Part shown: in pieces, positions 34,430 to 43,196 of the stretch
Numbering within the stretch: the first letter of the stretch is position 1
Layout of the letters: the number at the start of each line of letters is the position of its first letter
Source: Linnemannia elongata
Lineage: Eukaryota; Mortierellomycota; Mortierellomycetes; Mortierellales; Mortierellaceae
Direction: 5' to 3'
Assembly: GCA_036320915.1 (NCBI GenBank)
Contig: JAXBDG010000014.1
Span: 1,488,001-1,552,000, forward strand
Length of the DNA: 64,000 nt
The notes under the pieces: generated by a model
Database searches by the model: none
What the model was told of the DNA's origin: nothing
What the model saw: the letters and a program-made list of their open reading frames with translations, nothing else
Program-made: the position numbers and the translations under genes

Positions 34430-35881
34430 CACAGAGATCTTATTTATGAGTAGCTCTTTCCAATCGTCCTGTTGTATTTTATCAATTGCCTCTTGCCCTA
34501 TTCATAGGCCTGATCTATCACTCGCTTCCCCTACTCCCGTCCCTCACCATAAGACACAACACGAATTCATTTTTCGTCATCACACCTTTTTCCACCTCCC
34601 TCACGGCACTTCATTATCGCTCCCTCCTCATTTCCGCCTGTTTTCAGCAGCACCCCTACGCCTTTATCAGTAAAATAAAAACGAAAACGAGTCTCATCAT
34701 TGCGAATGCAAGTGATGCTCATGTCATCTTGAATTTACGCGACTATGCATCACGGAGTCGGTTAAGAAACTGAATACCCACCGATGTGTATACAAATGTA
34801 AGTATCATGTATTTCAGACTGTACTCTATGGTAGGGCTTTACGACATCTGTCATACTGCCTCAAGCCTTTTTATTGTAAGTTTATCAAGGTAGTGGCGAG
34901 GACTGAAGAGATAAGGTCGAAGGCCAGTTCTGCTGCTCACCCATACGGAAACGCTTCTGATACAACATGTAGCCCCTCTCACCGACAACACCATCAAAGA
35001 ATCGTCCAGGAGAAGAATGGAGAAGCGCCCCGACCTGGATATGCATTCCGACGCAAAAGACAACTTGGAGGACGGGATTGCAGGTAAAGTTCTAATTTCA
35101 TCATCAAAAAAAAAAAAAAAAAAAAAAAAAATCCAATGCCATCTTTCAATCCTAACAGTAACGTTCCTCTGGGCACAAATATGCATGGCCAAGAACAAGC
35201 TCCAGGTCTTTCATGTCAGACATCAATACGGCTCTAGATAGTAAAGTGCGTGCTATATGCAATGCCGAAGACTCGAGCCAAGCCATAATATTCCATTTTT
35301 GACCGTCTATGACCGCCCATGCAATGTTAGATCTTGAGCAGCCGCCAGACATGCAAATCATTATCCCATCTCGGACCAAAGGCACCGCCTTTCACGAGCT
35401 CATCTCGTTTGTTTTCCTAAAGGTACGTTAAGTGACTCTTTTCCATCTGTTGGTAATAACCACCAGTGTTACTATGCTAACGCTACCACTCTCCTCCCTC
35501 TTGTTATAGGCCTAAAAAAAAGTCAGCAACACTGCCATCGTCACCACCCTCTACTCTTTGCAGAATGCCCGTCAACTACCAAGAAATTTACATGGCAACT
35601 CTGGCTTACTTGTAAAAGCCTGGCCCAAATCTCGAACAAGCTCTACTCATGTTGTGCTTGGCTTATTTATACCCCGATTTTAGAACATGCATATGTCTTA
35701 GCATGGGCCCTGCTCCTTAACACTTTGCTCTTCCATACAATAGTAGGAGACATTTGGTAAGTGTATGTGATTGTTATCATTATGAGGATCTTCAATGTCT
35801 CTCATGAAAAACTGACGAAATATACTTCTATATAATTTACTTTTATTTCATGTTGAGAATAGCTTGTGTCCAAGGCGAGTA
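34430..35881. other. Unassigned region with decayed coding-like pieces
   Basis: There are coding-like plus-strand segments at about 34965-35087 (MEKRPDLDMHSDAKDNLEDG), 35158-35240 (FLWAQICMAKNKLQVFH) and 35310-35420 (LEQPPDMQIIIPSRTKGTAF). They are separated by stops, possible introns and an A27 run at about 35105-35131. I do not recognise the family. The segments could be one decayed gene. No start codon or complete model can be supported. Confidence 0.3.
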
Positions 35882-36823
35882 CTAGCGCCTAGCAAGGCAA
35901 ACAACCTCAGGCGACTGCAGAACGGCGCTGGAATGTCCTGTTAACGGTTCCCAGAACCGGACTGTTCTGTCTCTGCTGCCCGAGACAAGTTGCTTTCTAT
36001 CTGGTAAATACATGGCACTCCAGACGAAATGAGTATGCCCCTTCAAAGCAAAGTCGATGGTTCCAGACTCCGTATTCCACCACCGCACCATTCCGTTATC
36101 ACTAGCCGATGTCATTGCTTACCACAGGGAGAGAACGCCACCGTCACCTTCTCGGCATGCCCTTCTATGAACAGTGCATTCTGGTCGCGTCCAAGATCCA
36201 ATACTCGCACCTCTCGCTTGAAGCCTTCCTTTACAATACTCTTGCCTTCTGGTGAAAAATCATAGCTGCAAAATAAAGGGAAGTTGAGTCGTTGGATCTA
36301 GTGACGTTTTGTCCAGTAGTGGTGTCGTAAAAGCTATTTCGCCAAGTCCATCGCCCATAATAAACACCTTTCCGCCGGATAGGAATGTGCAAGATATAAG
36401 AATACAAATGGTCTCCACGAAAGGCAGCTCTTCAAATTGAATACCCTCCATCCGCATATTGCTCAAGTTAGCCGTTCGCAACCAGCTCTCGGCGAGAATG
36501 ACATTCCTCAGATTGGCTCCTTGAAACTGTGCAGAATCAAACTGACCTCCCGAATTATCCGCTCCCGGGATGCTGACGCCTCGTAGGTCTGCGTCATTGA
36601 GGTGCACCCTTGCTTAAATCAAGACGGTAATGGCGTTCTGGGTGAAAAGATTCCCTGTGAACATGGGGCCGCAAGGATCGAGCGGCTGGATATCCGGCGA
36701 GTTGAGACTCTGTTGCGGAGCAAATCCGTTGTCGTTGTCTTGTTGGATACGATCGAAGGCGGGCGCAGGAGAAAGAATCTTCCAGAATGGATCTATGAAG
36801 AAATCGGTGCAAAGTGCTGGCAC
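35882..36823 (-). pseudogene. Relic of a NACHT/pentapeptide/WD40 protein
   Basis: Read right to left there is a segment ending NLFTQNAITVLI, then an in-frame stop, then HLNDADLRGVSIPGADNSGG, which is the A(D/N)LxG pentapeptide pattern. This continues as FQGANLRNVILAESW. Downstream are WD40 repeats: MVRWWNTESGTIDFALKGHT and LVSGSRDRTVRFWEPLTGH. The order NACHT tail, pentapeptides, WD40 is typical of large NLR-like proteins in Mucoromycota (established for the architecture, by memory). Stops between the blocks and the missing NTPase core show it is a decayed 3' fragment. Extra sequence between the pentapeptide and WD40 blocks is degenerate. Confidence 0.7.
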
Positions 36824-36879
36824 GGATCAGTGGAGAGAACTCTCTCCATCGCCCACGATTGTCACTTTGGGGATCTTTC

Positions 36880-37220
36880 AGTCACCACATGATCAAGTAT
36901 TAACTGGACCATGGAACGCGACAGCCTTTGAAGAACCACTCTGTGATGGCAACCATTCACCTCTCTCTCTTTACATACTTTCAGACATCCTAGCTGTTCG
37001 CTCGTCTATGTTCGAGACTTTGGCAGTGGTGATGAGGAACGAGCGCCTTGATTCAAACCGGGAAAGTGCGGTGGCTCTTGCATTGCTAAAGGATACGCTG
37101 ATACGACTTGATCTCGGCAAGACTCTTCTTAGGAACACGGAGCTCACTACTGTGTTTTCCGGTCGCCTACAGGAACTCTACAACCTCCGCGCGCTAAACA
37201 TCTCCATCGGACATATCTAA
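36880..37220 (+). other. LRR-like coding remnant
   Basis: The plus-strand frame from about 36880 to the TAA at 37218-37220 reads FEEPLCDGNHSPLSLYILSD, then LALLKDTLIRLDLGKTLL and LQELYNLRALNISIGHI. The leucine spacing resembles leucine-rich repeats. The same frame opens at an ATG at 36630, but that part is antisense to the NACHT relic and is probably chance. It may be the 3' end of a lost gene. No start is supported. Confidence 0.35.
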
Positions 37221-38118
37221 GAATGGGTCCTCAGCACGGTTACATGATCCCCTCCCTCCAACAGCGAGAACAATGATAGTAGCAGCAGCAGCAGCAGCGA
37301 TAATACCAGACCTGTTCATCACTTGCAACTTCCAGGTGCCCAGCATTGTTTCCCTACTCTCCAAGAATGTACTGTAGATGATGTGAGACGGTATAAGGAC
37401 TAAGGCACCCAGATTTAAGTCTCGACAGCCGAGGCTGTTTTATGCGATGACCGCCTCTCTAAGTCTCCAGCACCCTGTTCTTCAACAAGGAACTTATGAT
37501 GCAGAGACTATGAGTTAGTTGAAAGGTAAATTCCTTTGCCAGCAACGACCAAGCCCCCACCAAGGACTCTAGTGGGTCGAGGCGATGTAGTTATCATGTC
37601 TATCCAATAAAACATCTCTCTTGCCTCTAGAGTCGACTTTTCATACCAAGATTTCCAAAAGGCAAAAATACACACTCAGTCCCTTCCTGAAAGAGAATGG
37701 ATGCATGGGGCAGGGGCCTCCAAAAAGACTATCGATCCCTTCCGGATGCTCAAGAAAATAAGGGGACGGACAGCTCCTGGAAAAAAAAAGAAAAAGAAAA
37801 GGCAGATGGACAGACGGCAGCGGAGAGAATAATAAAATCATTCTATCCTTCATTCCCTCAGATAGCAAAAGGACGACGAGAAAGATTGTTTAAGCGCATA
37901 TTCTGTCAGGGTCGAAAACGCTTTCACAGCTATATAAATAAAGTCCCTTTGTTATTTGTTTTTTAAAAGCTTAAAGCTTTTGAAGTTTATTTTGGATTTT
38001 GTGTTCAGTGGTTGGCTAGAGAAGATGCTAATGGCTACAGAAGATGCTTGAGTAAACAACGAGAAATGCTAGGAAAGGACATGCGCAACGATGCAAGAGT
38101 GAAAATCTCGAAGGTCCT
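37221..38118. other. No gene seen; 3' flank of Hsp20 gene
   Basis: A short (AGC)n lies at about 37280-37297. TTTATT at 37986-37991 (AATAAA on the minus strand) is a plausible polyadenylation signal for the Hsp20 gene. Nothing else could be supported. Confidence 0.4.
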
Positions 38119-38592
38119 TTAAGCGACGGTGATCTTTCGAGGCTGGGCAGCCTCGCCCTTGGGAAGGAAGAGATTCAGCACGCCATCCTTGAAGTTGGCG
38201 TCAATCTTTTCGCGATCCACATGGTCGGGGAGTGGAATGGTGCGTGAGTAGGTGCCGAAGCGGCGCTCCTGGTAGCGCACATTGTCACGGTTGTAGTCCT
38301 GCGAGAACTTGCTCTCGGCCGAGAGGGTGACAGCGTTGTCGCTGGCATCGATCTTGATGTCCTCCTTCTGAACGCCGGGAAGTTCAACATGGATGTTCCA
38401 GCCCTTGTCCGTCTCGTATACGTCTACTGCAGGGCTAATAAGGTCCATAGTGGCGAGCTGGTTGTCGCCGGTTGATGAGCGCTGGCCGCGGCGGACATTT
38501 GACCAAGGGTTGCTGAGATGGTCAAAGACTTGGTTCATACGCCGCTCGAATCTGTCGAAAGGATCGTATCCAGCCCAGTTGATGAGAGACAT
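38119..38592 (-). CDS. Small heat shock protein (Hsp20/alpha-crystallin)
   Basis: This is an ATP-independent cytosolic chaperone that holds unfolding proteins during stress. The gene is a single 157-aa exon starting MSLINWAGYDPFDRFERRMN, close to the size of typical fungal Hsp16-20 proteins. The alpha-crystallin domain spans about 53-150, with VDVYETDKGWNIHVELPGV, the KEDIKID strand, RRFGTYSRTIPLP and the GVLNLFLPKGE motif. A short tail ends with the I-x-V type motif KITVA. It has a TATA box at the expected distance and heat-shock elements upstream. The leader is CA-rich. No lesion is seen. Confidence 0.95.
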   Translation of the reverse strand: MSLINWAGYDPFDRFERRMNQVFDHLSNPWSNVRRGQRSSTGDNQLATMDLISPAVDVYETDKGWNIHVELPGVQKEDIKIDASDNAVTLSAESKFSQDYNRDNVRYQERRFGTYSRTIPLPDHVDREKIDANFKDGVLNLFLPKGEAAQPRKITVA

Positions 38593-38730
38593 GTTGAGTG
38601 GTGTTGTGTTGCTGTGTAGTTGTGTAGTTGTGTTGTTGTGTTGTTGTGGAGGAAAGAGGTCGTTTGTTGGCTTGCTTGGTAAAGATGACAGCGAAAGAGT
38701 GAAGTGCAACCTGAAAAGGTTGAGGTGCCA

Positions 38731-38737
38731 TTTTATA
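38731..38737 (-). promoter_or_regulatory. TATA box of the Hsp20 gene
   Basis: The minus strand reads TATAAAA, about 140 bases upstream of the start codon, followed by a CA-rich leader. Position and sequence suit a strongly inducible promoter. Confidence 0.7.
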
Positions 38738-38962
38738 CTCTCTTCCAGTCATAAGCGTTTCCAGATTTTTCCACGGGCTGAGACACACGCACGGTCCAGG
38801 ACGCATTGGAAGTTATGGGCGTGCTGTTTTACCTTGGCCAACAACAAATGCGCGGTGAAAGGCATCATCGCTGCTAACCCTTCGCTCACTATGATACCGT
38901 GAACACTTGCTCTTCGTTCACAATGATTCAGTGAACAGCTCCACACTGTAAAGTGAGGTGCT

Positions 38963-38970
38963 TTCCGGAA
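38963..38970. promoter_or_regulatory. Two-unit heat-shock element
   Basis: TTCCGGAA is an inverted TTC/GAA pair with the 2-base spacing bound by heat-shock factor. It lies about 230 bases upstream of the Hsp20 TATA box. A two-unit site alone is weak evidence. Confidence 0.4.
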
Positions 38971-39092
38971 GCCAAAATCAAGTGGGAGGAGGGAAGGTTT
39001 TTTGCTAAGCGATTGCGAAATCAGAAAAGTGAAACCGGTGCGCTGTTCGCCCTTCTCAAAGCACAGACCCATATTCTCTTCCTCCTATCTTT

Positions 39093-39105
39093 TTCGAGAA
39101 ATTTC
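39093..39105. promoter_or_regulatory. Three-unit heat-shock element
   Basis: TTCGAGAAATTTC is a perfect TTCnnGAAnnTTC array, the minimum trimeric heat-shock-factor site. It is about 500 bases upstream of the Hsp20 start codon and 24 bases from the target duplication of the second hAT element. Confidence 0.6.
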
Positions 39106-39156
39106 TTACGCCACCAACTTTCTTGAGCTTTCTAGGTAGGGATTAGAAGTCAAAAG

Positions 39157-39225
39157 AATTAATCCAATTAATCCGATTAATCCATTAAAAAATTAATCTC
39201 AGATTAATCCGAATTAATTATCAGT
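39157..39225. repeat. ATTAATCC subterminal repeats, left end of second hAT
   Basis: Four to five copies of ATTAATCC or close variants lie within 70 bases. The right end (about 41757-41850) has a matching cluster in both orientations. They probably are transposase binding sites, inferred from how other hAT elements are built. Confidence 0.75.
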
Positions 39226-39430
39226 TACGTCACAACGTTTCCAGTTCAGTTGAAGACGTGAGATTGACGTGTTAAAGACGCGAGATTGACGAAACTATGC
39301 TCTTGTACTTTTGTTCTTCACAAGCATATCCTTCAGACTCGAAACCATCCTTTCTACTTACTCACGGCCCAACAGAGGCTCACCCTCTCAACGAGTTTCA
39401 TTCTCAATACCAGTCGTATCTTCTTTTACC

Positions 39431-41704
39431 ATGGCTTCTTGCAGCGATCAAGCAGCAGCATCTTCCTCAACGTCTGCAGTTGAAACACAATTTCTGACAA
39501 CCACGGCGCTCGACCACCATAACAGTATGATCTCTACATCAAAGTCATCATCGTCATCATCAACCATTACCTTGTTCGAGAACTCTGCTGGGCTTGCGGT
39601 TGATGAACCCCCACCGGTGCAAGATCTTGATATGCTCTCGGACTCTTCACTAACTCCAACAATGTCTTCAAGCCAGGAGACCCAACAATTATGGTGGAGA
39701 CCTATCCCAGGTAAGCAAGATGTTTGGTGTTATGCTTAGGGATATAAAGAAGCCTTGCCCTCGAACTTTTATTGATACGGCCGTCTCTCTTAGATGATTT
39801 ACAGGCCAAGTTTAACAATACTACGGCTATCGATAAGATGAGCAATCGCATAAAGGCAAAGCGTCAATGAAAGTGGTGCAACTCTCTGCTGTCCGGCAAG
39901 GCTGCAGCAACAACACTCAAATACCACCTTGACATCCACACACGTAAGGACGAGAAGAGAAGAAAAAGCGCACGGATTCAACAGCACATGGATGAACTCT
40001 CCTCTTCAACATCATCCGCCATGACGGCAACACAGCAAGCAAAGGAAGAGTTCATCCAGGCAGCACTGAACTGGATTACACAGGATTATGAGCCCTTCTC
40101 AAGGTTTGATTCGCCAGCGTTCCGGGATTTCCTGGGTGTTATCAATCCTAAAGTCAGCTTGGTCTGCGCGAGAACGATTCGGATGAGACTGCCCGGATAT
40201 CGCGCCCACATCGAAGGGCAGATAAACACGCTCTTGCAGGAGACCTTCAAATTCGGATCGATTACTGTCGTCGATTGGACCAGTACAAGTGGCCGCCCAT
40301 TTATGTCGCTAACCCTGCATTGGCTTGACAGCAAGTTCAAGGCACATGAGCATGCGTTGGATCTCATGCCTCTTCCATATCCCCACGATGGCGTATCAAT
40401 CGCTAAATCGATCCGTAAGTGGTGAAAGGCATGATTTTCAAAGGTGAGACGGTACAATATTAAGAGATTTTGACGGGTCGTTTTTATTTTTGCTTCTGCG
40501 AGAGTTAGGTAAACTATTGGAGAATTGGCATATCCAGGACTACATTGTGGCTCTAACAACAGATGAGGCTAGCAACATGAGGCTGGCTGCGAGTTCTGCA
40601 GGGATTCCTAGGGTTGCCTGTGCAGCACACATATTGCACAACACCGTCAACGAGGCGCTGAAGCTGCACAAGGCCCTGCACGACGTCGTAACCAAGTGCC
40701 GTGACCTTGCACTCTTTTTCCATAAGAGCCCGAAGATGACGCAGGTTCTGGAGGAGGAGCAAATGCGGGAGGGCACACCGTCGATTCAGAAGGTCCGCGT
40801 GGACGTGGTCACAAGATGGAACAGCGTTTTGGCGATGCTACGGCGATTGCTCGAGCTCAAGGATGCAATGGCAGCAGTTCACAGAGGTCGTGGTGCTACG
40901 GACGATGCCGACCATCTACATGCCATGAATGAGCTCACCCTTACGGATGACGAGTGGGATAACGTTCGTTTGATCGTTGGTGTCCTAACGTTGTTTGAGG
41001 AGGCAACATTGATTTTTAGTTCGGCATCTCATGGTCTAGCAACATCAATGTTGCCGTGGATGACTTCTGTTTTCAACGAGCTGGGGAAGCAGAGTGGGAA
41101 TTCAACCGTCGATTGTCTCCGCCAGTCCCTTCGACAAGAACTCGAGAAGCGTTTCAAGGACTCCGAAGCGATGATGAAGGCGTCGTTTTTTCACCCTTGT
41201 TTCAACATTACATACAGTAGGATGGATCCTGCAAACTTTGTTCGATACAAGGAAAAGCTTCGCCGCGAACTTGACGGTCTCCGGCCTCGCAACAATGCTC
41301 CAGCCCAACAACCACAAGACCAGCAGCGACAAACAGGCAACCTTACGGCGGCGCTTCTTGAGCTCGTCGCAATGCAGGATGGCAACACCAACACTAACAC
41401 CAATGTACCGCGTGAGGACGAATTTGAGAGATATTTCAGGAATCGCCAATGCGATGACTACCTGGTCAACCCAGTTCAATGGTGGAAGGAACATCAAACT
41501 ACCTTTCCATCATTGGCACTTTTAGCCAGAAAGTACCTCTCCATCCAAGCAGCTTCAGTGGCATCCGAACGGTTGTTCAGCAAAGCAGGAAATTTCGCCA
41601 CGGAGAATCGAAATCGTTTGACCGACGATGGGCTGAGTGATTTGGTTGTCTGCAACTCCGGCAGGCGATGTTTGCAAGAAGCACGATCATACAATGAGAA
41701 ATAA
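39431..41704 (+). CDS. hAT transposase with an in-frame UGA at a BED-finger Cys
   Basis: The exons are 39431-39710, 39794-40414 and 40503-41704; phases agree and give 700 codons. The Ser/Thr-rich N-terminus is followed by a BED zinc finger read as KRQ-stop-KWCNSLLSG, then TTLKYHLDIHT. The stop (TGA, 39868-39870) sits exactly where the first Cys of the CxxC pair belongs. The rest is intact: VVDWTSTSGRPFMSLTLHW (first catalytic Asp region), ALTTDEASNM (second), CAAHILHN, and the dimerisation segment YLSIQAASVASERLFSKAG. AATAAA overlaps the stop codon. As read, the product would end after about 120 residues. An internal start at 39988 (MDELSSST) would make a finger-less protein. Confidence 0.82.
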
Positions 41705-41862
41705 ACCATAAGCAACTTGTTCTGTCTCTTGGAGAAATAGCCCGAGAATCAATGTTTTTAATCCGATCAATTGATCCGTCAAAATTAATTGAATTACTCA
41801 GATTAATCCTGTGAATCAATGAATCAAAATGGATTAATCGGATCAAAATCCCTATTTCTAGG

Positions 41863-43196
41863 GCCATCAAGGACTCAAATGATTTTGTAGATAGAGCAAG
41901 CATAGAATCTCTAGAAACTAACCATACTTCAACTTACATATAATAGCAATCCACCATACCTAGTCAATCAGTCAGTCATACTTGCGTCTTTTTTTAATAC
42001 AAAAGGTTACGTAATCGTCCTTCATTCCTTCGTTTCACTAGTCTGCTTGCTCCTCCTCTAATCCAAGATATCTACCAGTCGTCTTGTTGCACGTTCTCAT
42101 CAAAAGGTAAACCAATCCTCTCGCACTCACAAACTACCGGCCAAACCTGATTTTGATGGTATAATTACGTGTGTTTCTGTCATCCCGGTCTATTAAGAAA
42201 TTGCGCTAGAGTAATAGAGTCTCGCCACGAGTGTCTTTTGTTTCCGTTGCGAATGTGGTCGCCATTTGTTTGCGCCACGCCCTTTTTTGGTTTACTCAAG
42301 CGGCCCAACATTATGGAACAATTTCCATAAAAAATAATGGCAAATGCGTAGTGGAAGGCGACTGAGTTCAAGGTCGTTTTGACATCAAGAATATCTTGAG
42401 TACTCTACGCTCATCGTAGCTGATGACCTCAACTTTTGTCATATTATGAGAATTGAATAATCACTGTTCTCTCTGTTTTATACACACATTATTTCTCTTG
42501 CGAAGGAGTAGTTCATTAAGGCTAAGCAAGGAAACGCCACTGCCCAGGACATCCTAGGTGTCATGTACCACAATAACACAAGTATTCCCTTGGACTACTC
42601 CAAGGGATAGAGTGGTGTTCCAAGGTTTTCATCCTGCTTGTTGTTTGGTGTCTGGCGGTAGGAGGACCGGATGAAAGTATAGAAGATGATAAATCAAAGG
42701 TGAGGTCGGGCTGACGAAAGAGTAGATGGTGTCATACATGATCAATGAAACGTCAGCATGTCCGCAGTGCCTTTTCACACGATAGGTTTTCCTACTCTTA
42801 ATGACAATGAAGTCCAAGCCGTCAACATGGGAACTTTTCAATCGAAATTACCAAAAGACTGATCATTGTTGTCCAACACTGTACGAAGGGTCCTGGATGT
42901 GAAAGTTTCTCACCTCAGGAGGCTCGCTGATCACTGACCATAGCGCAAACTAGTAGATGTTGGTGTTCCGAAAAAGGAACCCCGATGCCTTTATTGCGCG
43001 ATGAAGCACGCGTAGCTGACGCGACTTTATTTAAGCGCGATTATTGACTTTGTTGATGGCAATGCAGAGGTGAAAAGTAGAAGGCAACTTTATGTCAATT
43101 GTGCAAACATGGCATGAGCAGATGCATTATTCTTGGTGAGGAAACATGTGGATGCAAGAGGAGGGAAAGAGCAAGGAAAAGCAAATCACATTGTGT
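41863..43196. other. Intergenic, with a Sel1-repeat relic
   Basis: Apart from the Sel1-like fragment at 42518-42610, no gene is seen. A few AT-rich stretches lie near 41900-42000. The right part is the 3' flank of the F-box gene that ends at 43197. Confidence 0.4.
42518..42610 (+). pseudogene. Sel1-like repeat fragment
   Basis: The plus strand encodes KAKQGNATAQDILGVMYH and then SIPLDYSKG before a stop. This matches the Sel1 consensus AxxGxxxAqxxLGxmYxxGxGVpxDYxkA over one repeat. No neighbouring repeats or start codon are present, so it is a relic of a Sel1-repeat protein, a class that is abundant in Mucoromycota. Confidence 0.65.

Larger units (their letters stand above)
39129..41862 (+). 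mobile_element. Second hAT transposon
   Basis: The element spans 39137-41854 (2718 bp), with short inverted ends TAGGGATT and AATCCCTA. Exact 8-bp duplications of TTTCTAGG flank it at 39129-39136 and 41855-41862, which is diagnostic for hAT. Beyond the 8-bp ends the termini share clusters of ATTAATCC/GGATTAAT rather than a long inverted repeat. It encodes one spliced transposase. The family clearly differs from the first hAT in termini, length and protein. It sits in the upstream region of the Hsp20 gene. Confidence 0.93.

Noticed and set aside
36630..36870. ATG-initiated start of the plus-strand frame ending at 37220
   Set aside because: This part is the complement of the NACHT-tail relic. 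Only the region after about 36880 looks independently coding.
39868..39870. Selenocysteine or reassigned UGA decoding
   Set aside because: Many genes here end in TGA, no SECIS-like element was identified, and the other UGA-for-Cys case lies in a gene with several additional stops.
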